Assembly (NCBI RefSeq): GCF_001921865.1
Contig: NZ_MSCT01000014.1
Coordinates: forward strand, 124,001 to 188,000
DNA from: Pseudomonas chlororaphis
GTDB taxonomy: Bacteria > Pseudomonadota > Gammaproteobacteria > Pseudomonadales > Pseudomonadaceae
Direction: 5' to 3'
Length of the DNA: 64,000 bases
Below, one piece after another: positions 26,211-60,400 of the stretch (its first letter is position 1; every line of letters starts with the position of its first letter). Below the pieces are notes generated by a model. It saw only the letters and a program-made list of their open reading frames with translations, did not search any database and was not told the DNA's origin. A program made the position numbers and the translations under genes.

Positions 26211-27044
26211 ATGAATCGCAGCAACACCCTGTTCATCACTGGCGTCAGCAGCGGCTTCGGCAACGCCCTGGCGCAGCAAGCGCTGGCCGCCGGCCACCGG
26301 GTCATCGGCACCGTGCGCAGCGAAGCGGCCTTGCAGGCCTTCGAGGCGCTCGCCGCGGAGCGGGCCCACGGCGTCGTCCTGGATGTCACCGACTTCGCGC
26401 GGATCGACGCCGTGGTCGCGGCGGTCGAGGCGCGCCACGGCCCGGTCGATGTGTTGGTCAACAATGCCGGCTACGGGCACGAGGGCATTTTCGAAGAGTC
26501 GCCGCTGGAAGCCCTGCGCCGTCAGTTCGACGTCAATGTGTTCGGCGCGGTGGCGGTGACCAAGGCGTTCCTGCCGTATTTTCGCCAGCGCCGCGCTGGC
26601 CGTATCCTTAACATCACCTCCATGGGCGGCACTATCACGATGCCCGGCATCGCCTACTACTGCGGGAGCAAATTTGCCCTGGAAGGCATCTCCGATACGC
26701 TGAGCAAGGAACTGGCGCCTTTCAATATTTTCGTCACCGCCGTGGCGCCGGGCTCGTTTCGCACCGACTGGGCCGGCCGCTCGATGCAGCGCACCCCACG
26801 CAGCATCGCCGACTACGACGCGAGCTTCGACCCGGTGCGCCAGGCGCGCCAGGCCAAGAGCGGCAAGCAGCTCGGCGATCCGCGCAAGGCCGCGCAGGCG
26901 ATGTTGCAGATCATCGCCAGCCCGGCCCCGCCGGCCCACGTGCTGTTGGGCAGCGATGCCCTGGAGTTGGTGCGCGACAAGCTCAAGCACGCGGCCAGCG
27001 AGATCGATCAATGGCAAGCGCTGAGCCGTTCGACCGACGGTTGA
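26211..27044 (+). CDS. SDR family NAD(P)-dependent oxidoreductase
   Basis: A 277-residue short-chain dehydrogenase using the ATG at 26211 (MNRSNTLFITG). The frame is open 61 codons upstream but that part is non-coding in character. The cofactor motif is TGVSSGFG near residue 9, NNAGYG near residue 83, the catalytic serine in LNITSMGG and the YCGSK pair of catalytic Tyr and Lys. The C-terminal part (APGSFRTDWAGRSM) matches the oxidoreductases often found beside AraC regulators. It is followed by the AraC gene after 19 bases and is probably co-transcribed with it. The substrate is unknown. Confidence 0.85.
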   Translation: MNRSNTLFITGVSSGFGNALAQQALAAGHRVIGTVRSEAALQAFEALAAERAHGVVLDVTDFARIDAVVAAVEARHGPVDVLVNNAGYGHEGIFEESPLEALRRQFDVNVFGAVAVTKAFLPYFRQRRAGRILNITSMGGTITMPGIAYYCGSKFALEGISDTLSKELAPFNIFVTAVAPGSFRTDWAGRSMQRTPRSIADYDASFDPVRQARQAKSGKQLGDPRKAAQAMLQIIASPAPPAHVLLGSDALELVRDKLKHAASEIDQWQALSRSTDG

Positions 27045-27063
27045 GCAGACAAGGGAGACCGCA

Positions 27064-28002
27064 ATGACTCAGGCCGATTCATCCGCCGCGCGCATGGTGC
27101 GGTTGCTGGAACAGCTCGCGCCGGTCGAGGGCTACAACCTCAGCGCCCTGGACGACGTCCGCTTTCTGCGCTCGAACCGGCCGCTGACGCGAACCCCGGT
27201 GCTGTACGACCCGGGGATCGTGATCCTGTGCCAGGGACGCAAGCGCGGCTACCTGGGCGACGACGTCTATGTGTACGACGCCCAGCACTACCTGGTGGTG
27301 TCCGTGCCCGTGCCGTTCACCATGGAGACCGACGCCAGCCAGGCCGAGCCCATGCTGGCGGTCTACATGCGCCTGGACCTGCAACTGGCCAGCGAGTTGC
27401 TGCTGCAAGTGGACGAGGCGCTGGGGCCCAGCGACGCCCCGCCCAAGGGCCTGTATGCCTCGCCCATGGACGATGGGCTGCGTGACTCGACCCTGCGTTT
27501 TCTCGAAGCGATGAGCGTCCCGGGCGACGCGCGGATACTCGGGCCGGCGCTGGTGCGCGAGATCTACTACCGCATCCTCACCGGCGAACAGGGCGGCTCG
27601 ATGCGCGCCGCGCTCGACCGCCAGGGGCATTTCGCCAAGATCGTGCGGGCGATCCGCAAGATCCACAGCAGCTACCAGGAACGCCTGGACGTGTTGTCCC
27701 TGGCCCGGGAAGCGAGCATGAGCGTGACCAGTTTCCACCTGCATTTTCGCAACGTGACCCACTCCTCGCCCATGCAGTACCTGAAGTCCACCCGCCTGCA
27801 CCAGGCGCGGCTGCTGATGCTGCGCCACGCCATGAGCGCGTCGACGGCGGCGTTCGACGTCGGCTACGAAAGCGCCTCGCAATTCAGCCGCGAGTTCAAG
27901 CGCTTCTTCGGCCGCACGCCCCACGCCGAGATCGAATGGATGAAAGCCACCTACGCCCTGCCCGAACCGGCCACGCCGTCCCCGTACGTCTCGTCCCACT
28001 GA
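27064..28002 (+). CDS. AraC family transcriptional regulator
   Basis: A 312-residue protein. The N-terminal ~190 residues match the AraC_N cupin-like domain (FLRSNRPLTRTPVLYDPGIVILCQGRK, LVVSVPVPFTMET). Residues ~200-300 form the double helix-turn-helix with LSLAREASMSVTSFHLHF and DVGYESASQFSREFKRFFG. It probably regulates the adjacent SDR gene, and GGGAGA lies 8 bases before its ATG. REP repeats follow about 19 bases after its stop. Confidence 0.85.
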   Translation: MTQADSSAARMVRLLEQLAPVEGYNLSALDDVRFLRSNRPLTRTPVLYDPGIVILCQGRKRGYLGDDVYVYDAQHYLVVSVPVPFTMETDASQAEPMLAVYMRLDLQLASELLLQVDEALGPSDAPPKGLYASPMDDGLRDSTLRFLEAMSVPGDARILGPALVREIYYRILTGEQGGSMRAALDRQGHFAKIVRAIRKIHSSYQERLDVLSLAREASMSVTSFHLHFRNVTHSSPMQYLKSTRLHQARLLMLRHAMSASTAAFDVGYESASQFSREFKRFFGRTPHAEIEWMKATYALPEPATPSPYVSSH

Positions 28003-28020
28003 CCCGCCCGCAAGATCGCC

Positions 28021-28148
28021 GCGAGCGTGCCGCTCGTGCGCAGCCTGCGGCAGCGGCTACACAGAGCGGCGGGATATTGGGGTGTTCGCGGGCCCTGTAG
28101 CCGCTGCCGAGCCTGCGAGGCTGCGCAAGACCCGCAGGGTCTCCGGCG
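28021..28148. repeat. Tandem REP-containing repeat, copy 1 (REPIN-like)
   Basis: A 128-base unit beginning GCGAGCGTGCCGCTCGTGCG and ending GGGTCTCCGGCG. Inside it are inverted arms GGCAGCGGCTAC and GTAGCCGCTGCC around a short centre with GATATTGGGGTGTTCGC. It is nearly identical to the copy at 28163-28297. Confidence 0.8.
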
Positions 28149-28162
28149 TCGGTGGGATCGCT

Positions 28163-28297
28163 GCGAGCGTGCCGCTCGTGCGCAGCCTGCGGCAGCGGCT
28201 ACACAGAGCGGGCATGGCGGGGATATTGGGGTGTTCGCAATCCCTGTAGCCGCTGCCGAGCCTGCGAGGCTGCGCAAGACCCGCAGGGTCTCCGGCG
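28163..28297. repeat. Tandem REP-containing repeat, copy 2 (REPIN-like)
   Basis: A 135-base unit almost identical to 28021-28148, with a few extra bases in the centre (GGCATGGCG). The two copies are separated by 14 bases. They lie between the AraC gene and the lipopeptide regulator. The same arms occur at 6011-6100. Confidence 0.8.
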
Positions 28298-28519
28298 CCC
28301 GCCAGATCGGCGTCGCGCGCAAGAAAGCGCTCTGCCGCGGGCTTTTTACCGTGATTCATCAAACCGCCACCGCAACCCTGTACTAGGATACGAGACGGCG
28401 TCGAATCCGCCGAGGCGCTCTAAATCCGCTGTTTTGGACATAAGGCTGTAAACATGGACCCGGCGCGCTCGTCGCTATAAAGACAGGTGTCGCGCAACAC
28501 GAAACTCATGGATGAAACG
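28298..28519 (+). promoter_or_regulatory. Upstream region of the LuxR-type lipopeptide regulator
   Basis: About 220 bases without a gene after the repeats. It carries the promoter of the regulator gene. No lux-box-like palindrome was recognised by eye. Confidence 0.4.
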
Positions 28520-29227
28520 ATGAACTCACAACTACTGTTCCCCCACATCGGCAAGGTCATCGCCAGCACCGGCAGCCGCAGCTTCCCGCGCAGGCTGCAT
28601 GACCTGATACGCACCCAACTGGCGGTGGACGCCACGCACATCACCCAGAGGCCGGCGTACGCGCAGGGCCCATCGCAGCCCGGGCCCGCCCACGACGAGG
28701 TCTACAGCGACGCCGCCCACGAACCCTGCGACACAGGCGCCGCGCAGTTGCACCTGACCGGGCACAAGGACGATTACCGCTACGGGATCTCGGTCTACCG
28801 CTCCTGCCAGTCACAGAGCTTCTCGCCCCAGGAACGCATTCTCTTGCAGGACTTTTCCCCGCTGCTGCTGCCCATGGTGGAAAAACACCTGACCGCCCTG
28901 CAACCGCTCGACGCCATGGCGGACCACGCCGCCGGCGCCAGCCTCGAACGCCAGGGCCTGGAAACCCTGCGCCTGCGCTTCGCCGCCCGCCTGCGGCAGT
29001 CGGGGCTCAAATTGTCGGACCGGGAGATGCAGGTCTGCGTCGGCCTGCTGGCCGGGCGTACCGCGCCGGAGCTGGCCGTCCAGTTGAGACTCAAGGTGCA
29101 CACCGTCGAAAGCTACCTCAAGCGCGCCGCGATCAAGCTCGGCATCAGCGGGCGGCACTCGCTGCTGCGCTGGATGTACTCCCCGGACGAAGCCGGCGCC
29201 GCCACGGGCCCCGGCACCGGCCTCTGA
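28520..29227 (+). CDS. LuxR-type transcriptional regulator of the lipopeptide cluster
   Basis: A 235-residue protein starting MNSQLLFPHIG with GGAT 7 bases before the ATG. In-frame ATG (28508) and GTG (28487) starts also exist. The C-terminal helix-turn-helix is LSDREMQVCVGLLAGRTAPE followed by VHTVESYLKRAAIKLGISGR. The N-terminal ~140 residues do not show the acyl-homoserine-lactone pocket motifs (no WxxxYxxxxYxxxDP), so this is a LuxR solo of the kind found beside Pseudomonas lipopeptide genes. It faces macB across a shared hairpin, the same position as the downstream luxR gene of viscosin, massetolide and orfamide loci. It is likely to activate the NRPS genes, under Gac control in related strains. 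Confidence 0.85.
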   Translation: MNSQLLFPHIGKVIASTGSRSFPRRLHDLIRTQLAVDATHITQRPAYAQGPSQPGPAHDEVYSDAAHEPCDTGAAQLHLTGHKDDYRYGISVYRSCQSQSFSPQERILLQDFSPLLLPMVEKHLTALQPLDAMADHAAGASLERQGLETLRLRFAARLRQSGLKLSDREMQVCVGLLAGRTAPELAVQLRLKVHTVESYLKRAAIKLGISGRHSLLRWMYSPDEAGAATGPGTGL

Positions 29228-29234
29228 GTCCGCC

Positions 29235-29261
29235 GCCCGCCGACGTTCGCCGTCGGCGGGC
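29235..29261. terminator. Bidirectional terminator between luxR-type gene and macB
   Basis: GCCCGCCGACG (29235-29245) and CGTCGGCGGGC (29251-29261) form a perfect 11-bp stem with a TTCGC loop. It sits in the 42-base gap between two converging genes. There is no long T-run on either side. Confidence 0.7.
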
Positions 29262-29269
29262 ACCTGCGG

Positions 29270-31231
29270 TCAGTCCCGCGCCAGGGCCTCGATGGGGTCC
29301 AGGCGCGCGGCGTTGCGCGCCGGCACGAAGCCGAAGACGATGCCGATCAGGGTCGAGCAGGCGAACGCGGTGACGATCGAGCCCATGGAAAAGACCATTT
29401 CCCATTCCTTGACGAACAGCGCGAACAGGTAGCCGATGGCATAGGACAGGGAAATGCCGATCATCCCGCCGATCAGGCAGACCATCACCGCCTCCACCAG
29501 GAACTGCTGGCGGATGTCCGACTGGCGCGCGCCCACCGCCATGCGAATGCCGATCTCACGGGTGCGCTCGGTGACCGACACCAGCATGATGTTCATCACC
29601 CCGATGCCGCCGACCACCAGGGAAATCACCGCGATCAGCGACAGCAGCAGCGCCAGGGAGCGGCTGGTTTTCTGCACCGTCTGCATGATGCTATCCAGGT
29701 TGTTGGTGAAGAAATCCTTGGTGCCGTGGCGTTGCAGCATCAGCTTGGTGACGTTGTCTTCCACCACTTTGCTCGGCTGGCCGTCCTTGATCCGCACCGT
29801 GATGCTGTCCAGGTAGCGCTGGCCGAGCAGGCGCCCGGCCGCGGTCTCGTAGGGCACCCAGACGTTCAGCGCCTTGCTCGCGGCGAACATGTTCTTGTTC
29901 TCGGCGGTGACCCCGATCACCGTGCACGGCAGGTTGCCCACCAGGATCACCTGGCCCAGGGGGTCTTCTCCCGGACCGAACAGGCGGTGCCGGGTGTTGT
30001 GGTCGATGACCACCACCTGGGCCTGGCGCCGGGCGTCGTTTTCGCTGAAGGCGATCCCGGCCTCCAGCTTCAACCCGCGCACCTGGAAGTACTGGTGGCT
30101 GACGCCGTTGACCTGGGCGTCGAGGTCGATGTTGCGGTAGCGCAACAACAGGTTGCGCCCCACCACCGGGGTCGCGCTGTCGACGTAGTACAGCTGGTTG
30201 AGGGCCACGACATCGGCGGGCACCAACGTCTCGATGGCTGTCGCCCGGCTGTCGCCGAAGCTGGTGCCGGAATAGATATCGATGGTGTTGCTGCCGATGG
30301 CCTGGATGTCCTTGAGCACATAGCGCTTGGCGCCCTCGCCGATGGCCGAGATCGACACCACCGAGGTGATGCCGATGACGATGCCGAGCATGGTCAGCAA
30401 GGTCCGCATGCGGTGGGAGACCAGCGCCACCCAGGCCATGTTGAAGGCCTCGCGGAACAGCCCCAGGCTGGCCACCAGGCGCCGCGCGCCGCTGGGCTCG
30501 AGGACCACCGGCGCGTCGCTGGCCGGGACGCCTTCGCGGACATTGGCCCGGTCGCTGAGGATCTCGCCGTCGCGCACCTCGATGATCCGCTCGGCGTGGG
30601 CCGCGACCTTGGGGTCGTGGGTGACGATGATCACCGTGTGCCCGGCGGCGTGCAGTTCCAGCAGGATGTTCATCACCTCCTTGCCGCTGGCGGTGTCCAG
30701 GGCGCCGGTGGGTTCGTCGGCGAGGATCACTTCGCCGCCGTTCATCAAGGCCCGGGCGATGCTCACCCGCTGCTGCTGGCCGCCGGACAGCTGGCTCGGC
30801 CGGTGGCTCAGGTGCCCGGTCAGGCCCAGCCGCGCCAGCAGCTCGCGGGCCCGGCCGTGGCGCTTGGCCTCGGCGGTGCCGGCGTAGATCGCCGGCATCT
30901 CGACGTTATGCATGGCGCTCAGGTGCGGCAGCAAGTGATAGCGCTGGAAGATGAAGCCGAAGTAGTCGCGGCGCAGTTCCGCCAGCGCCTGGTCGTCGAG
31001 GTCGCGGGTTTCCCGGCCATTGATCCGGTAGCTGCCGCCGGTGGCGTAGTCGAGGCAACCGAGGATGTTCATCAGGGTCGACTTGCCGGAGCCCGAGGCG
31101 CCGGTGATGGCCACCATTTCCCCGGCGTGGATCGTCAGGTCGATGTGTTTCAGGGCCATGAACTCGCGCTCGCCGGCCTTGAAGCTGCGGCTGATGCCCT
31201 TGAGTTCCAGCAGCGGTTGGGGCTGGCTCAT
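29270..31231 (-). CDS. macB: MacB-type ABC transporter: fused ATPase and permease for lipopeptide export
   Basis: A 653-residue protein starting MSQPQPLLELKGI (ATG 31229-31231, 2 bases after the macA stop). The N-terminal ATPase has Walker A GASGSGKST, signature LSGGQQQRVSIARAL and Walker B VILADEPTGALD. After a linker come the first membrane helix (RMRTLLTMLGIVIGITSVVSI), a large periplasmic domain and three C-terminal helices (SLALLLSLIAVISLVVGGIG and following). This order is specific to MacB-like mechanotransmission transporters. It pairs with the MacA-like adaptor and an outer-membrane channel not encoded here. In Pseudomonas lipopeptide loci the pair exports the finished lipopeptide. 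It is last in the leftward series of five genes. Confidence 0.9.
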   Translation of the reverse strand: MSQPQPLLELKGISRSFKAGEREFMALKHIDLTIHAGEMVAITGASGSGKSTLMNILGCLDYATGGSYRINGRETRDLDDQALAELRRDYFGFIFQRYHLLPHLSAMHNVEMPAIYAGTAEAKRHGRARELLARLGLTGHLSHRPSQLSGGQQQRVSIARALMNGGEVILADEPTGALDTASGKEVMNILLELHAAGHTVIIVTHDPKVAAHAERIIEVRDGEILSDRANVREGVPASDAPVVLEPSGARRLVASLGLFREAFNMAWVALVSHRMRTLLTMLGIVIGITSVVSISAIGEGAKRYVLKDIQAIGSNTIDIYSGTSFGDSRATAIETLVPADVVALNQLYYVDSATPVVGRNLLLRYRNIDLDAQVNGVSHQYFQVRGLKLEAGIAFSENDARRQAQVVVIDHNTRHRLFGPGEDPLGQVILVGNLPCTVIGVTAENKNMFAASKALNVWVPYETAAGRLLGQRYLDSITVRIKDGQPSKVVEDNVTKLMLQRHGTKDFFTNNLDSIMQTVQKTSRSLALLLSLIAVISLVVGGIGVMNIMLVSVTERTREIGIRMAVGARQSDIRQQFLVEAVMVCLIGGMIGISLSYAIGYLFALFVKEWEMVFSMGSIVTAFACSTLIGIVFGFVPARNAARLDPIEALARD

Positions 31232-31233
31232 GC

Positions 31234-32382
31234 TCACGCCCCCGCCACGGCCGGCGCCGGATCGCCGATCACCACCCGATCGCCTTCGGCCAGGCCGTCC
31301 TCGACCTGCACCTTGACGTTGTTGTTGATCCCGGTCCGCACGTTGCGCGATTGGGCCAGGCCCTTGGCGTCCAGCACCCGCACCGGGAAGCTGCCGTCGC
31401 CGTTGCGCGCGCCCAGGGCGGCCACCGGCACCGTCAGCACGTCCTTGGCGGTGTCGAGCACGATCCGCACCTGGGCGGTCATGGAGATCCGCAGGCGATG
31501 GTCCGGGTTGGGCACATCGAACAAGGCGTTGTAGAACACCGCGGTGGTCTGTTTCGGCGTGCCCGCGGTCTGGGTGTCGAGGAAGTTCTGCGGCGCCGGC
31601 TCCGTGCCGCGCAGCTTGCCGTAGTAGCGCCGGTCCTCGCCGAGGATGGTGAAGTACACCTCCTGGCCGGGGCTGATATGGATCACGTCGGCCTCCGAGA
31701 CCTGGGCCTTGACGGTCATGGTGTCGAGGTCGGCGAGCTTGAGCAGCACCGGCGCCAGTTGCTGGGCGATCACGGTCTGGCCTTCCTGGGTGACGATGCC
31801 CACCACGTCGCCGTCGATAGGCGCGACGATGCGGGTATAGGCCAGGTTGACCTTGGCGGTGTCGATCTGGATATGCGCGCTCTTGATCTGCGCGTCGAGG
31901 GACAACAGGTTGGCGCGCTGCACCTCGTAGTTGGCCTCGGCGGTCTCGTACTCCTGCTTGGAAATCGCCGCGTCGACCTGCAAGCCGTGGTAGCGCTCGT
32001 AGATCGACTTGGTTTCCTTGAGCTGGGCAGCGGTGGCGCGCCGCTGCGCCTGCAGGTTTTCCTCGTCGACCTGGGCCTGGCGCAAGGTGTTCTGCAACAC
32101 CAGCGGGTCGATTTCCGCCAGCCACTGGCCCTTCTTCACCTTGTCGCCGAGCTTGACCTTGAGCGACTTCAACTGCCCCGACACCTGGGCCCCGACATCC
32201 ACCTGCTTGATGCCTTCGAGCAACCCGGCGGCCAGCACCGCGTTCTCGATATCGCCGCGCTCGACCGTGGCGGTCAGGTATTGCGGCGCCTGCGCCGGCA
32301 CCTGCACCGCATAGAAAACCAGAGCGGCCGCCACGGCCAGCGCCAACCCCATAGCGATTTTGCGAAACTTCGACTTTTCCAT
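31234..32382 (-). CDS. macA: MacA-type periplasmic adaptor (HlyD/RND membrane fusion family)
   Basis: A 382-residue protein starting MEKSKFRKIAM at the ATG 32380-32382. A GTG 12 bases upstream is in frame. A single N-terminal membrane anchor (ALAVAAALVFYAV) is followed by a lipoyl half-domain (VGAQVSGQLKSLKVKLGDKVKKG), a coiled-coil hairpin of about 100 residues (LRQAQVDEENLQAQRRATAA onwards), the second lipoyl half (TRIVAPIDGDVVGIVTQEGQ) and beta-barrel domains. It links MacB to an outer-membrane exit duct. Its stop is 2 bases from the macB start, so both are translationally coupled. The NRPS gene ends 163 bases upstream. Confidence 0.9.
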   Translation of the reverse strand: MEKSKFRKIAMGLALAVAAALVFYAVQVPAQAPQYLTATVERGDIENAVLAAGLLEGIKQVDVGAQVSGQLKSLKVKLGDKVKKGQWLAEIDPLVLQNTLRQAQVDEENLQAQRRATAAQLKETKSIYERYHGLQVDAAISKQEYETAEANYEVQRANLLSLDAQIKSAHIQIDTAKVNLAYTRIVAPIDGDVVGIVTQEGQTVIAQQLAPVLLKLADLDTMTVKAQVSEADVIHISPGQEVYFTILGEDRRYYGKLRGTEPAPQNFLDTQTAGTPKQTTAVFYNALFDVPNPDHRLRISMTAQVRIVLDTAKDVLTVPVAALGARNGDGSFPVRVLDAKGLAQSRNVRTGINNNVKVQVEDGLAEGDRVVIGDPAPAVAGA

Positions 32383-32545
32383 AGGTGACCACACATCCGT
32401 TGAGGGTGGGCCCGGCTACTGCCGGGCCCCACTGCGAAGCACCCTATTGCCGTCATGAGCGGTGCTTCCCGTTGAACCAAGCGGGCCGGCGGGCCGTGGA
32501 GCCGGCCGCCGATCCCGTCCGTGACGCGTTGTCGCCACGCCCGCC
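32383..32545 (-). other. Gap between the last NRPS gene and macA
   Basis: 163 bases without a gene. It contains the partly palindromic GCCCGGCTACTGCCGGGC (near 32408-32427), a possible hairpin that may partly separate NRPS and export transcription. No convincing promoter was seen. Confidence 0.35.
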
Positions 32546-44095
<11,550 letters not shown>

Positions 44096-44097
44096 GC

Positions 44098-57198
<13,101 letters not shown>

Positions 57199-57497
57199 TG
57201 AGTAACCTGCTTTAAATTCGCCAAGGGTTGAGGAGAAATTCCGTTTTTCAGCTGCAACCTGATGCCCGCGCCTCGACCCGTTGCGCCCTGCGCTCCCAAC
57301 CTGCCCGGTTGGAAAACGACAGGGGCAGCGAGCCCGACGGTGCTGTCCCGCAGGCCTGGAAAACTAAAACATCCGGGTGCGACCGTCTGACACGGGAAGC
57401 CGGGACAAGCCCCCGGCCCGACGCCGCGCCGCCCTGGCAACGCCAGCGGGGCGCGGCGCGGCCAGGGACAGGTTGTGTTGCCGGATGTGTGGACGGA
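57199..57497 (-). other. Intergenic region between first and second NRPS genes, with a strong hairpin
   Basis: About 300 bases without a credible gene, unlike the 2-base gap between the second and third NRPS genes. It contains a GC-rich inverted repeat at 57422-57458: 17-base arms with two mismatched positions and an AAC loop. No T-run follows on the minus strand. It could hold a separate promoter for the second gene or modulate read-through. Confidence 0.5.
57422..57458. terminator. GC-rich hairpin between NRPS genes
   Basis: CGCCGCGCCGCCCTGGC (57422-57438) pairs with GCCAGCGGGGCGCGGCG (57442-57458) at 15 of 17 positions. It lies 40 bases after the stop of the first NRPS gene. Lack of a T-run argues for attenuation, RNA stabilisation or processing rather than full termination. 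Confidence 0.45.
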
Positions 57498-60400
57498 TCA
57501 GAGCCGGCGCTTGCGGTTCAGGCTCGGGATGGTGGTGGCCGGGATCGCCAGGCGTTGCACCTGGCTCTCGGTCCGGGCCGCCAGCTGGGCCAGGGTCGGC
57601 TCGCTGAACAGCACGCGGGCGTCGGCGTTGAGCCCGGCCTGGCGCATGCGCGCCACCAGGCTGACCGCCAGCAGCGAATGCCCGCCCAGCTCGAAGAAGT
57701 GGTCGTGACGCCCGACCCGCTCGAGCTTCAACACCTCGGCCCAGATCTGCGCCAGCACGGTTTCCACCTCGCCCTGGGGCGCCTCGAAACCGCGGCTGAG
57801 CACCGCGTCCTGCCCAGGCGCCGGCAGCGCCTTGCGCGCCAGCTTGCCGTTGGGGCCGAGCGGCAGTTCGTCGAGCTGGACGAAGGCCGAAGGCACCATG
57901 TACTCCGGCACCTGCGCCAGCAGATACCCGCGCAAGCCCTCGATGCCCGGCGCCGCGGCGCCCGCGCGCAGGGTGAAGTAGGCCACCAGGCGCTCGTCGC
58001 GCATCAGCACCACCACCTCGCGCAGGGCCGAATGGCTGGCCAGGCGCGCCTCGATCTCGCCGAGCTCGACCCGCAGGCCGCGCAGCTTGACCTGGAAATC
58101 GTTGCGCCCGAGGAACTCCAGGCAGCCGTCGGCGCGATAGCGCACCAGGTCGCCGGTGCGGTACAGGCGGTCGCCGGCGACGAACGGGCTGTCGATAAAA
58201 CGCTCGGCCTGCAACGCCGCGAGCCCCAGGTAACCGCGGGCCACCCCGACCCCGCCGATATGCAGGTGGCCGCTCACCCCCAGCGGCACGGGCCGGTCGT
58301 GGTCGTCCAGGACATAGACCCGGGTGTTGCCGATCGGCAACTGGCTGTCCGGCACGGGAGCCCCGGGCTCCAGGGTCCAGGCAGTGCTGTCCACCGTGGC
58401 TTCGGTAGGGCCGTAGACGTTGTGCAGCCGGGCCTGTGGCAACAGTTGCCGCAAGCGCCGGGCGATGGCCGCGGTGAGTTCGCCGCCGCCGCAGAACACG
58501 TCGGTCAGGCTGCTGCACTGGCTGACCTCGTCGAGTTCGAGAAACTGCTGCAACAGCGCCGGGACGAACTTGATCACCGTGATGCCCTGCTCGCGGATGG
58601 TCTGCGCCAGGTACGCCGGCTCGCGGTGCCCGTCGGGCCGCGCCAGGACCAGGCGCATGCCGTTGGTCAGCGGCCAGAACAGCTCCCACACCGAGCCGTC
58701 GAAGCTGAACGGCGCACGCTGCAACAGCGAGCCCTGTTGCGCGTCCGGGCAGATCTGCGACCCCCAGTGCATCAGGTTGCCGAGGCCGCGATGCTCGATC
58801 ATCACGCCCTTGGGCAGGCCGGTGGAGCCGGAGGTGTAGATCACATAGGCCAGGTGCGAGACCTCGAGCCCCGGCACCTGCGGGTCGCTCGTGGGGTGCC
58901 GTTGCCAGTCGCCCTGGTCGAAGTCGACGCACATGATCGGCACCCCGTCCAGCCGCTCGCGGGTCGCTTCGTGCATCAGCACCGCCAGCGGCGCGCTGTC
59001 TTGCAGCATGTAGTGCAGGCGCTCCAGGGGGTAGCCGGGGTCCAGCGGCACATAGGCGCCGCCGGCCTTGAGAATGCCCAGCAGGCCGATCACCAGCTCC
59101 AGGCTGCGCTCGACGCAAATGCCCACGTGGGTATCGGGCCGTACGCCGAGTTCGATCAGGTGATGGGCCAACTGGTTGGCCCGCTGGTTGAGCTGGGCGT
59201 AGCTCAACTGTCGGTCGCCGGCCTGCAACGCCACGGCGTCCGGGGTGCGCCGCACCTGGGCCTCGAACAGCGCGTGCAGGGTCTGCTCGCGCGGATAGTC
59301 GACCTCCGTGGCGTTGAACTGCACCAGCAGCCGATGCAGCTCCGCCGCCGGCAGTACCGGCAATTGGCGCAAGGCAGTCTGCGGCGCCTGTTCCAGGGCA
59401 TCGACCAAACCCTCGAGCGCGGTGTGCAGGGCATCCAGCAGGCGCTGCGGCCCCAGGCTGCGCGGCGCCATGGCGCTGAGGCGGAAGGCCTCGTCGAAGT
59501 CGTCCACCGCCAGCATCAGCGGGTAGCTGACAATATCGTCGCTGCTCAGCAGTTGGACGCCCGGCAGCTCGCTCCCCAGGTCCTGGCCGCCATGGCGGTA
59601 ATTGAGCAGGCTGTTGAACAACGGCAACGGCGCGGCCACCCCGCTGCAACGCTGGGCCAGGGCCAGCGGCGCATGTTCGTGGGCGAGCAAGGCGCTCAGG
59701 CGGCGATGGGTTTCGCGCACCCCGTCGGCGGCCCCCTGCCCGCTCACGTCGAGGCGCAGCGGCAAGGTATTGATAAACATGCCCAGGGCCCGATCCGCCC
59801 CGGCACCGGCCTGCAAACGACCTAGCAGCACGGTGCCGAACACCACGTCCTCGCGCCCGCACAGGCGCCCCAGGACCAGGGCCCAGGCCAGGTGGAAGAC
59901 GCTCGCCGCGCTCACTCCCAGCGTCCGCGCCTGGCTGCGCAAGCGCCGGGCCAGGGCCGGCGCCAGCAAGCCCTGGACTTTGTCGTGTGCATCGCCGGCC
60001 AGCGGATGTTCCAGCAGGCCGAAGGCCAGGCTCGGCTCGTCGACGTCCGCCAACCATTCGCGGAAAAACCCGGCGTGCTCTTCGTCCCGCTCGCCCAGGC
60101 GGGTCTGCGCCACATAACGCCGATACGGCACCGGCTCCGGCAACTGTGCCGCGCTTCCAACCAGGTAAGCGTGGATTTCCTCCAGCAGCACGCCGGTGGA
60201 GGTGGCGTCGTTGACCAGATGGTGAAAGCGCAGCATGCCGACCCAGCGCCCGTTGCGCGGGTCTTCGCTGTAGGCCAGGGCCATCATCGGCGCCTGCCCC
60301 AGGTCCAGGGGCCGCAGGCGCGGGTCCAGGCGTTCGCGCAGTTGCCCGGCGACGTCGCCGGCCTGCGGGTCGAGCAGCACTTCCTCCAGCCGCAGCCGCG

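Noticed and set aside
28021..28297. Possible CRISPR array from repeated units
   Set aside because: Only two units of ~130 bases with internal inverted arms and a 14-base gap; no regular short repeat-spacer pattern and no cas genes. They fit REP/REPIN elements.
31232..32392. Apparent fusion of macB with an upstream protein in one long frame
   Set aside because: The upstream part is a shifted reading of macA. MacB begins at 31231 with MSQPQPLLELKG.
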